Assembly (NCBI GenBank): GCA_964361655.1
Contig: CAYIBD010000029.1
Coordinates: 1 to 9,286, forward strand
Length of the DNA stretch: 9,286 bases
Reading direction: 5' to 3'
DNA from: CAYIBD01 sp964361655
Lineage (GTDB): Bacteria > Patescibacteriota > Minisyncoccia > Sungbacterales > SURF-37
The translations under genes and the position numbers were made by a program. Below the pieces are notes generated by a model, which was given only the letters and a program-made list of their open reading frames with translations, was not told the origin of the DNA and made no database searches. Positions 5,056 to 9,286 of this stretch are shown here, in pieces. How positions within the stretch are numbered: position 1 is the first letter of the stretch; the number at the start of each line of letters is the position of its first letter.

Positions 5056-6380
5056 GGGAGTTCAATGGCGTTCGCCTCGATAATCTTCTTGTATTCCCAG
5101 GCGCTCGGCCGGATGTTGCGCTCGAGCGTTTTATAATCTACCTCCACCAGCCCAAAGCGCGGCCAGAAACCGTCGTTCCATTCGAAATTGTCCAGAAGGG
5201 ACCAGTAAAAATACCCTCGGACGTCTACCCCCGCCCGGAGAGCCTTTCCGGCCCAATTGATACACTCGCGAATGTAGTTGGTACGATACCGGTCGCGCGC
5301 ATCGGCCAATCCGCTCTCGGTAATAAAAATCGGCTTACGATAGCGAGCTAGCTCCTTCAATACGTGATAGATGCTTTCGGGGTAAATTTCCCAGCCAACG
5401 TCGCTGATTCTCTTGTTCTCGTTGAATTGTATCCACCACTGTGATTTTGGACCCAGCCGCACCCGGGTATGGAAGTAGCTCTGCAGTCCGATGAAATCGG
5501 AGTGAGCGACGAATTCCGCTAGGAACGGATTATTGCGCCACCATTTTACAACCTTGAGCGCCAGCAGATGATGGGGCAAGTTCCGGTAGGGTTCGAAGTG
5601 AACGAGACTCTCGGTGAACCCGGCGTTCGACATCGGAGCGATACGTTTTATCGCCTGGTACGCCGCCTTATGAGCTTCCAATAAGCGGAGAAGTACACGG
5701 CGCGTCCGCAGCAAGCCCCGTTGTCCGGGCGGACGGTCGGCTAGGAAATAACCATGTCGGGCAAAGGTTTCAAACTCATTGCCGGTAATCCAATAATGGA
5801 CGTCGGGGTTAAACTCTGACGTCATTTTCGAGACGAACCGGACAAAGCTTTGAATCGCGGCGGGGTGAAGCCAGCCGCCGCGGCGGGCGAACCACTGCGG
5901 CAGCGTGTAGTGCCACAAGGTCACGAACGGTTCCATCCCTCGCTCCCGAAGTGCCTTGATTACTTCGCGGTAGTGCCCAATTTCCGCCTGATTGAATTTC
6001 CCCTCCTCCGGCTCGATTCGCGACCATTCAATGGAAAAGCGGTGAGCGTTGTGGCCGAGGCGCTTGGCGATGTCAAAATCCTCGCCGAAGCGATGGTAGT
6101 GGTCAGCGGCGCGTCCAGAGATGTAGTTCTCTTCCTGAAGTGGGTTCGGATAACGCGATAATATGAAATCAGGTATTCGCGTGGGCGCCTCGCCCGACTT
6201 CGCCCGAGCGAACTCGGGCGGGCGGGCGTTCGCGTGGCGCCTTGCCGCTTCGGCGGCAAGGCGGGCGCTATTGGCGTGCTCCCATTCGGCCCAATCATTG
6301 CGGTTATCACCCTCAACCTGGTGAGCGCTCGTGGCCGCACCCCACAAAAATCCTTCTGGGAATTTTAATTCCCTCTTCAT
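5052..6380 (-). CDS. Glycoside hydrolase family 1 beta-glycosidase
   Basis: A 442-aa GH1 enzyme (beta-glucosidase/galactosidase type), with no signal peptide, so probably cytoplasmic. Motifs in order are FPEGFLWGAATSAHQVEG (7-24), SGRAADHYHRFGEDFDIAKRL, HRFSIEWSRIEPEEGKF (113-129), WHYTLPQW (156-163), acid/base ITGNEF with Glu202, nucleophile FITESG with Glu355, DNFEW (397-401) and FGLVEVDY. The usual TxNEP reads TGNEF, and ITENG reads ITESG; both catalytic Glu are kept. Residues ~38-69, rich in Ala and Arg, are an insertion relative to ordinary GH1 and coincide with a DNA palindrome. It heads a three-gene operon (4-bp ATGA overlap with the next gene). The ATG at 6380 is favoured by the motif position; there is no well-spaced Shine-Dalgarno. 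Confidence 0.92.
   Translation of the reverse strand: MKRELKFPEGFLWGAATSAHQVEGDNRNDWAEWEHANSARLAAEAARRHANARPPEFARAKSGEAPTRIPDFILSRYPNPLQEENYISGRAADHYHRFGEDFDIAKRLGHNAHRFSIEWSRIEPEEGKFNQAEIGHYREVIKALRERGMEPFVTLWHYTLPQWFARRGGWLHPAAIQSFVRFVSKMTSEFNPDVHYWITGNEFETFARHGYFLADRPPGQRGLLRTRRVLLRLLEAHKAAYQAIKRIAPMSNAGFTESLVHFEPYRNLPHHLLALKVVKWWRNNPFLAEFVAHSDFIGLQSYFHTRVRLGPKSQWWIQFNENKRISDVGWEIYPESIYHVLKELARYRKPIFITESGLADARDRYRTNYIRECINWAGKALRAGVDVRGYFYWSLLDNFEWNDGFWPRFGLVEVDYKTLERNIRPSAWEYKKIIEANAIELP
6201..6263. repeat. Palindromic element inserted in frame in the GH1 gene
   Basis: Two adjacent perfect hairpins: an 8-bp stem 6201-6208/6213-6220 with a four-base loop, and an 11-bp stem 6238-6248/6253-6263 with a TTCG loop. 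The second contains GCTTCGGCGG, the core shared with intergenic elements at 1023-1032 and 1506-1515. Translated, the stretch supplies the extra Ala/Arg-rich residues of GH1 (LAAEAARRHANARPPEFARA). Confidence 0.7.
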
Positions 6381-6386
6381 GCTCCC

Positions 6387-6395
6387 AGCATACCA
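6387..6395 (-). promoter_or_regulatory. Possible extended -10 for the glycoside operon
   Basis: TGG-TATGCT on the minus strand ends seven bases before the GH1 ATG. That spacing would make the message leaderless, in line with the poor ribosome site. No -35 at standard spacing. Confidence 0.25.
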
Positions 6396-6434
6396 TCGGC
6401 TATAGCCGCGTTGCGAGAATGCCGTTGGTATACA

Positions 6435-6477
6435 ATGTCAACAAACCTTTTTCGATCGTTTGGTTAGTTGTTGACAT
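6435..6477. promoter_or_regulatory. 43-bp dyad site 1, upstream of GH1
   Basis: ATGTCAACA (6435-6443), 25 bp, TGTTGACAT (6469-6477), with a CGATCG palindrome in the middle. The same half-sites at the same spacing recur at 7096-7138 on the other side of the regulator gene. It begins 54 bp upstream of the GH1 start. I read it as an operator for the PaaX-like protein; an inverted terminal repeat is the alternative. Confidence 0.65.
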
Positions 6478-6494
6478 AACATAAAATGAACCGG

Positions 6495-7088
6495 CTACTC
6501 CCTGTCGACAGTGCCGAGATCACTTATCTTCAGTATGTGGACGTGTTTGCGGAGATCTAAGGTGTCAAGGAGCTCCAGGAAGTCATCCGGCAACGGGCGG
6601 TAGCCAAGCCAGACGCTTTTCTGAAGGGCATGAAAATCACAAGCCGTGAGTTCCTGCCGGACCGCATCGCGTTTCTTGCGATCACGCTCCGGAATGTCGA
6701 AGATGACTAACCGCGGGACCCGGTCGGGTGATGGGAGTTCAGCGAACGGATCTTCCAGCCGAGGATTCTCAAGGATCGCTCTCCCCTCCGGTGTGAGCGA
6801 CCAGTGCGCCTTCGGCGATCCGCGCCTGGCCACGAGCCCCTGCTGCCGCAAACGCCAGAGAACCGTCGAGAAGGTCCGCGGCGAGAATTCATAGGACGCA
6901 TCCAAACCCAGAATACTGCGCCAGAGGCGCGCCTCTGGATACTTCGCCGGAAAGAAAGCGTCGAGCGTCACCTCGCCAAGCTCCAGGAGCTTCTCAAGGA
7001 TGAGCTGAGTGAGTGTAATTACCGGATGAGGCCGTTTCGGCCGCAGCCTTCTCTGGATTCGTACCACACGCTGAAGGTAACAATCCAC
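6495..7088 (-). CDS. PaaX-like transcriptional regulator with Cas2-fold C-terminus
   Basis: Residues ~25-105 look like a winged helix (TLTQLILEKLLELGEVTLDA; FSPRTFSTVLWRLRQQGLV; LTPEGRAIL). Residues ~126-197 are the Cas2-like ferredoxin fold typical of PaaX-family regulators (LVIFDIPERDRKKRDAVRQEL, then LQKSVWLGYRPLP). Such proteins are often mislabelled Cas2; there is no CRISPR array or other cas gene here. PaaX controls phenylacetate catabolism in Proteobacteria, but CPR homologues are uncharacterised. The long frame opens with GTG at 7088. However, the promoter TTGACA-N17-TACCTT puts the transcript start near 7067, exactly at an in-frame GTG, so a leaderless 190-aa product is plausible. 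Paired dyads on both sides suggest it regulates itself and the glycoside operon. Confidence 0.82.
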   Translation of the reverse strand: MDCYLQRVVRIQRRLRPKRPHPVITLTQLILEKLLELGEVTLDAFFPAKYPEARLWRSILGLDASYEFSPRTFSTVLWRLRQQGLVARRGSPKAHWSLTPEGRAILENPRLEDPFAELPSPDRVPRLVIFDIPERDRKKRDAVRQELTACDFHALQKSVWLGYRPLPDDFLELLDTLDLRKHVHILKISDLGTVDRE

Positions 7089-7102
7089 CGATTTAATGTC
7101 AA
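7074..7102 (-). promoter_or_regulatory. Likely promoter of the PaaX-like gene
   Basis: Minus-strand TTGACA (7102-7097), 17 bp, TACCTT (7079-7074). The -35 is perfect; the -10 keeps its three most conserved bases. The -35 lies inside a half-site of dyad 2, so binding there would block RNA polymerase, as expected for autorepression. Confidence 0.5.
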
Positions 7103-7138
7103 CACTTCATCGAACGACCGCCAAAGAATTGTTGACAT
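7096..7138. promoter_or_regulatory. 43-bp dyad site 2, upstream of the PaaX-like gene
   Basis: ATGTCAACA (7096-7104), 25 bp, TGTTGACAT (7130-7138). Half-sites and spacing equal those of site 1. The 25-bp centre matches site 1 at 15 of 25 positions when one copy is reverse-complemented, but only 5 of 25 in direct orientation. The two copies are thus inverted with respect to each other. Confidence 0.65.
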
Positions 7139-7202
7139 CTGGCGATACAGTCACGAGATCGGCAAACGTGATTACAACTGCGAAATGATAGCGACGGCGA
7201 AA

Positions 7203-7922
7203 TCAGCGGCGATGCTTTGCCCGCCAGGCCGCGATTCTGGCATGGTTTCCGGAAAGGAGCGCACTCGGAACGCGGTAGGACTTACCTCGCCAGCGGAGCA
7301 CGTCTGGCCGGGTGTAGTGCGGGTACTCTACTCCCCTGCCGCCGGCGCGCGCCTCTCGCTTCGTAAGTACGTTCCAGTGCGATTCCTCCTGGAGCGACTC
7401 GAGGCGAATGACCCCCGGAATGAGCCGGGCTACGGCGGAGATGACCGCCATCGCCGCCACGTCGCCATCGGTAAGCACGTAGGGGCCGATGGATATTTCC
7501 TGAATCTTGAATCCGAAATCACGAATCATGGTCTTGACGCGTTCATCCACCCCTTCGTAACGGCCAGAGATGAGGACCATCGTGTCTAATTTTTGAGACC
7601 ACCGGTAAGCCAATCTCTGGTTGAATTGCTCCCCTTTGGCTGAGAGCAGAACAACAAGCGTCCTCCTGCTCCTTGCTTCCTGCTTCTTGCTTCTCCTCAA
7701 GACCGCCGTTACGGCCTTGAGAATCGGCTCAGCCATGAGCACCATCCCGGCTCCCCCGCCGTAGGGCTTGTCGTCAAGCTGGCGGTGCCTGCCCTTCCCC
7801 CACCTGCGGAGCCCGTGGAGCTTAACCGAAATCAACCCGCGCTCCTGGGCGCGTTTAAGGATTGAAATATTGAGGTAGGAGGTAAAGACTTCGGGAAATA
7901 TGGTGATGATTTCGAAACGCAT
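7203..7922 (-). CDS. trmD: tRNA (guanine37-N1)-methyltransferase TrmD
   Basis: TrmD (SPOUT superfamily, trefoil-knot fold) methylates G37 of tRNAs with S-adenosylmethionine to prevent frameshifting. The 239-aa product shows FEIITIFPEVF at the N-terminus, DDKPYGGGAGMVL (50-62), LISGRYEGVDERV (117-129), the cofactor loop SIGPYVLTDGDVAAM (144-158), ARLIPGVI (165-172), YPHYTRPDV (200-208) and VPSALLSGNHARI. The segment that reads EDSF in E. coli TrmD, which I believe holds the catalytic Asp, reads EESH here, followed by about a dozen extra residues. Residues ~77-87 (SKKQEARSRR) come from a 7-bp tandem repeat. The ATG at 7922 was chosen over a frame extension to 7976 because homology starts at MRFEI. 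rimM and rplS, its common partners, are absent nearby. Confidence 0.95.
   Translation of the reverse strand: MRFEIITIFPEVFTSYLNISILKRAQERGLISVKLHGLRRWGKGRHRQLDDKPYGGGAGMVLMAEPILKAVTAVLRRSKKQEARSRRTLVVLLSAKGEQFNQRLAYRWSQKLDTMVLISGRYEGVDERVKTMIRDFGFKIQEISIGPYVLTDGDVAAMAVISAVARLIPGVIRLESLQEESHWNVLTKREARAGGRGVEYPHYTRPDVLRWRGKSYRVPSALLSGNHARIAAWRAKHRR
7665..7692. repeat. 7-bp tandem repeat inside trmD
   Basis: Four consecutive units on the plus strand: CCTGCTC, CTTGCTT, CCTGCTT, CTTGCTT. Their length is not a cost to the frame because 28 bp plus flanks stay in register. The unit type resembles the AGCTTCC units of the 16S IVS arms. Confidence 0.6.
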
Positions 7923-7923
7923 G

Positions 7924-7952
7924 TTGACAAATAAGTTAAAGGGTGATACTAT
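7924..7952 (+). promoter_or_regulatory. Consensus promoter of the plus-strand RNA gene
   Basis: TTGACA (7924-7929), exactly 17 bp, TACTAT (7947-7952). A perfect -35 and a five-of-six -10 at optimal spacing, with predicted start about 7959. It begins two bases from the trmD start codon and points away from it. Confidence 0.72.
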
Positions 7953-7956
7953 TGTA
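7951..7956 (-). promoter_or_regulatory. Possible -10 of trmD
   Basis: TACAAT on the minus strand (five of six consensus bases) lies 29 bp before the trmD ATG. No clear -35 sits at 16-18 bp. It overlaps the -10 of the divergent plus-strand promoter by two bases, so both cannot be used at once. Confidence 0.3.
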
Positions 7957-7958
7957 GA

Positions 7959-8184
7959 AAGGGGGTAAGTGGACAATGCCTAGTATCTTGATGGGGTTAT
8001 GGGGAGCTACCCCAGAATCTTGGGGCCTATGTCTTTTCCTCTCCTCCGTCGTTTGGCCCTTAGCGGCCCTCGTTTGTGCGTTCTTCCCAAGCAGTTGGAA
8101 AGACTAACTCAAGGCGTGCGCCACGGCCGACGAAGGTCGTGGCGCCAGTCCGCCGCATCGTCCTCCGATGCGGCATTTCTTTTT
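7959..8184 (+). ncRNA. Unidentified structured small RNA, about 225 nt
   Basis: A consensus promoter and a canonical terminator bound this stretch on the plus strand, and no convincing protein frame lies between. I see several stems. TGGGG (8000-8004) can pair with CCCCA (8010-8014), but CCCCA can equally pair with TGGGG at 8021-8025 or 7992-7996, a three-way competition. GTCTTTTCC (8031-8039) pairs with GGAAAGAC (8097-8104) with one bulge. GCGCCACGGCC (8118-8128) pairs with GGTCGTGGCGC (8135-8145) over 11 bp including a G-U. It has none of the RNase P, tmRNA or SRP RNA signature motifs I looked for. 6S RNA is the most reasonable known candidate by size, but I could not fold it into one long rod with a central bubble. 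Function unknown. Confidence 0.55.
8152..8184 (+). terminator. Rho-independent terminator of the small RNA
   Basis: GCCGCATCG (8152-8160), five-base loop, CGATGCGGC (8166-8174): a perfect 9-bp GC-rich stem followed by ATTTCTTTTT. The T-run is on the plus strand only, so it ends plus-strand transcription. Confidence 0.82.
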
Positions 8185-8187
8185 GGT

Positions 8188-8370
8188 AGCCCTTCAACAG
8201 GCTTAGGGACTGACTGATCAGAGATCCTTCGCTACGCTCAGGATGACGGATGGGGGGAACACAAACGCCACAGTCATTATACTGTGGCGTTTGTGGTTTT
8301 GTCATTCCGAGCGAAGCAAGGAATCTCCGTGGAGATCCTTCGCCCCGCCTGCGGCAGGACTCAGGATGAC
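8188..8370. repeat. Cluster of dispersed palindromic repeats
   Basis: Contains CCCTTCAACAGGCTTAGGG (8190-8208), GAGATCCTTCGC-TACG-CTCAGGATGAC (8220-8246), its inverted partner GTCATTCCGAGCGAAGCAAGG (from 8301), and a second GAGATCCTTCGC...CTCAGGATGAC (to 8370). In this last copy the central TACG is replaced by a GC-rich palindromic piece containing CCTGCGGCAGG. Such modules are common dispersed repeats in environmental genomes. Frames across it are not genes. Confidence 0.7.
8260..8295. repeat. Perfect 15-bp hairpin downstream of khpA
   Basis: CACAAACGCCACAGT pairs perfectly with ACTGTGGCGTTTGTG around a six-base loop. GG-TTTT follows on the plus strand and no T-run on the minus strand, so it is a poor terminator for the minus-strand khpA. 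It may be part of the repeat cluster or a weak plus-strand back-up terminator. Confidence 0.6.
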
Positions 8371-8376
8371 ATGACA

Positions 8377-8718
8377 CTATAACTTTAAATCCTCCAACGC
8401 CTGATCCACGTCCGTGGTGCGCTCGGCTCCATAGGCGGCGCGCTCGCGGGTCGGGCCTATTCCGCCCTCCGGCTCCTCGATCTTGAGGTTCACGCGGGCG
8501 TTATTCTTCATGCCTACCACCCGGAGAAGCGTGCGGACGGACTTGGCGGTGTTGCCGTTCCGGCCGATGATTTTGCCCATGTCGGGTGCGGCAACCTTGA
8601 GCGTCAAGAGCACCCCCATCTCGTCAACTTTACGATCCACCTCGACTTTGTCCGGTTCATCCACCAGGGCCTTCACCACGTACTCAAGAAACTCGGCGTC
8701 GGCGTAGTCTTTGGCCAT
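8377..8718 (-). CDS. khpA: KH-domain RNA-binding protein KhpA
   Basis: A small single KH-domain protein (KhpA/YlqC family, formerly UPF0109) that binds RNA and, with KhpB in Gram-positive bacteria, affects cell elongation and division. The family start MAKDYADAEFLEYVVKALVD is followed by VDEMGVLLTLKVAAPDMGKI and the RNA-binding IIGRNGNTAKSVRTLL loop (residues 50-65), then KNNARVNLKIEEP. The KH domain fills residues ~1-82. The last ~30 residues (EEPEGGIGPTRERAAYGAE onward) are an acidic extension beyond the usual ~76-80 aa length. It follows rpsP on the same strand after a 120-bp gap, the common rpsP-khpA arrangement. No Shine-Dalgarno precedes the ATG at 8718. Confidence 0.93.
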   Translation of the reverse strand: MAKDYADAEFLEYVVKALVDEPDKVEVDRKVDEMGVLLTLKVAAPDMGKIIGRNGNTAKSVRTLLRVVGMKNNARVNLKIEEPEGGIGPTRERAAYGAERTTDVDQALEDLKL

Positions 8719-8730
8719 CTATGATGTGCA

Positions 8731-8821
8731 AATCGCGGAGCGTCAATCGCGAATCGCGCCGGTCATCGGTCGAATTCCCGTTTGGACATCTCGCGTTTTG
8801 CCGTTCAGCCGTTCGACCTTT
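8731..8821. repeat. Degenerate 7-bp periodic repeat between khpA and rpsP
   Basis: From 8731 the sequence can be cut into thirteen 7-bp units: AATCGCG, GAGCGTC, AATCGCG, AATCGCG, CCGGTCA, TCGGTCG and so on, ending CGTTTTG, CCGTTCA, GCCGTTC. AATCGCG occurs three times in phase. It fills most of the intergenic spacer. Confidence 0.55.
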
Positions 8822-8838
8822 CAGGATACCACTCTATC

Positions 8839-9207
8839 CTATGCTGTCTCTGCCCTGGCGTCAACACTTGGCCTTGGCTCGGCTAGCTTAGTTTGGACCG
8901 GCTCTGGCTGTGGCAGGGGTGGGGCTGGTGGCGTGGGTGCGGGCCGCGCCTTGGAAACATCAATTTTCTTAGCCTTGATCAGGCCGTGAGCCACGAGAAG
9001 ATTATGGACGCGCGGCGAGGTCTTGGCGCCCTTGGAGAGCCAATAGGAAATCCGCTCCGGCTTCAGGGTCGTCGCTTTTGTTTTGGGATGGAAGGAACCC
9101 ACGATCTCTCGCTCCCCAGATTTTGGCTTGGAACGCTTTTCGGTCACGACAATCCGAAAGGCCGGGTCGTTCTTCCTACCGACACGCTGAAATCGAATAA
9201 CTAACAT
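8839..9207 (-). CDS. rpsP: 30S ribosomal protein S16
   Basis: S16 binds 16S rRNA early in 30S assembly. The first ~85 residues give the family pattern: MLVIRFQRVGRKNDPAFRIV (1-20), VTEKRSKPKSGEREIVGSFHP and LKPERISYWLSKGAKTSPRV, then LLVAHGLIK. The total of 122 aa exceeds the usual 80-90. The surplus is a C-terminal tail (residues ~87-122) rich in Pro and Ala (PAPTPPAPPLPQPEP), likely disordered and exposed on the ribosome surface. The ATG at 9207 starts at the conserved N-terminus. No Shine-Dalgarno is present; the upstream sequence is a 7-bp repeat array. khpA follows downstream. Confidence 0.96.
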   Translation of the reverse strand: MLVIRFQRVGRKNDPAFRIVVTEKRSKPKSGEREIVGSFHPKTKATTLKPERISYWLSKGAKTSPRVHNLLVAHGLIKAKKIDVSKARPAPTPPAPPLPQPEPVQTKLAEPRPSVDARAETA

Positions 9208-9213
9208 GAGTTC

Positions 9214-9286
9214 AAAGCGTAAAGCGCAAAACGTGAAGCTCCACGGCCTTCCGGCCGTGGCATCTTGCTTTTTCGCCGGAGGCGAA
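9214..9286. repeat. 7-bp repeat array and hairpins upstream of rpsP
   Basis: Units AAAGCGT, AAAGCGC, AAAACGT, GAAGCTC (9214-9241) run into a perfect 8-bp hairpin CCACGGCC-TTCC-GGCCGTGG (9241-9260). A 6-bp hairpin TTCGCC-GGA-GGCGAA follows at the window edge (9272-9286). No rpsP promoter is recognisable before the window ends. Confidence 0.55.

Noticed and set aside
6495..7088. Cas2, hence a CRISPR locus
   Set aside because: The N-terminal winged helix and FDIPERDRKKRD motif fit PaaX-like regulators. There is no CRISPR array, cas1 or other cas gene in the window.
7961..8025. G-quadruplex from four G-runs
   Set aside because: The loops between runs are about 27, 4 and 17 bases, too uneven, and local hairpins with CCCCA explain the G-runs better.
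7959..8184. RNase P RNA, tmRNA or SRP RNA
   Set aside because: No GAGGAAAGTCC-type P4 motif, no tRNA-like end with a TpsiC arm, and no SRP domain IV GGAA-loop signature. Identity is left open.
8260..8295. Terminator for khpA
   Set aside because: The stem is excellent, but on the minus strand it is followed by CCCCCC rather than a T-run.
8060..8377. 105-aa minus-strand frame (ESCRRRGEGSPRRF...)
   Set aside because: It is the typical translation of the CTCAGGATGAC/GTCATTCCGAGC repeats, and it crosses the small-RNA terminator.

Overview
The window looks like a chromosomal segment of a candidate-phyla-radiation bacterium (Patescibacteria, probably Parcubacteria-like) with fairly high G+C. The evidence is the 16S rRNA: its 5' third, on the minus strand, carries CPR-type deviations such as ACACCTACGGGTGGCTGCAG at the usually universal ~340 site and GGATTTGATCCTGG at the 5' end, and it is split by an insertion that encodes a protein. 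The order rpsP-khpA followed by trmD, the PaaX/Cas2-fold regulator, and the many short palindromic repeats fit the same assignment. This placement rests on pattern recognition; no search was run.

Layout, left to right. (1) 1-815: 5' part of 16S rRNA (minus), interrupted in helix 6 (V1) by a ~430-bp intervening sequence encoding a four-helix-bundle protein. (2) 816-1343: a ~490-nt structured rRNA leader and a perfect consensus promoter, TTGACA-N16-TATAAT. (3) 1400-1568: a nested cluster of palindromic elements. (4) 1585-2419 (minus): an MlaC-type secreted lipid-binding protein, a 57-aa membrane microprotein, and a good Rho-independent terminator. (5) 2501-6380 (minus): a glycoside operon with 4-bp overlaps, running GH1 glycosidase, a DMT/EamA permease fused to a clan GH-A glycosidase domain, and a reduced ROK sugar kinase. 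(6) 6435-7138: a PaaX-like regulator gene bracketed by two copies of ATGTCAACA-N25-TGTTGACAT. (7) 7203-7922: trmD (minus). (8) 7924-8184 (plus): a consensus promoter, no ORF, and a terminator, read as an unidentified ~225-nt RNA gene divergent from trmD. (9) 8188-8370: dispersed-repeat cluster. (10) 8377-9207 (minus): khpA and rpsP, with degenerate 7-bp repeats between and upstream.

How the genes may work together: the permease-glycosidase fusion would import or trim a glycoside, the cytoplasmic GH1 enzyme would release the sugar, and the ROK kinase would phosphorylate it. The paired 43-bp sites suggest the PaaX-like protein controls both itself and this operon. The rest is core translation machinery. 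The most unusual points are the paired sites around the regulator, the permease-glycosidase fusion, the unidentified RNA gene, the MlaC/microprotein pair in a lineage thought to lack an outer membrane, the 16S insertion, and a palindromic element that has become part of the GH1 coding sequence.
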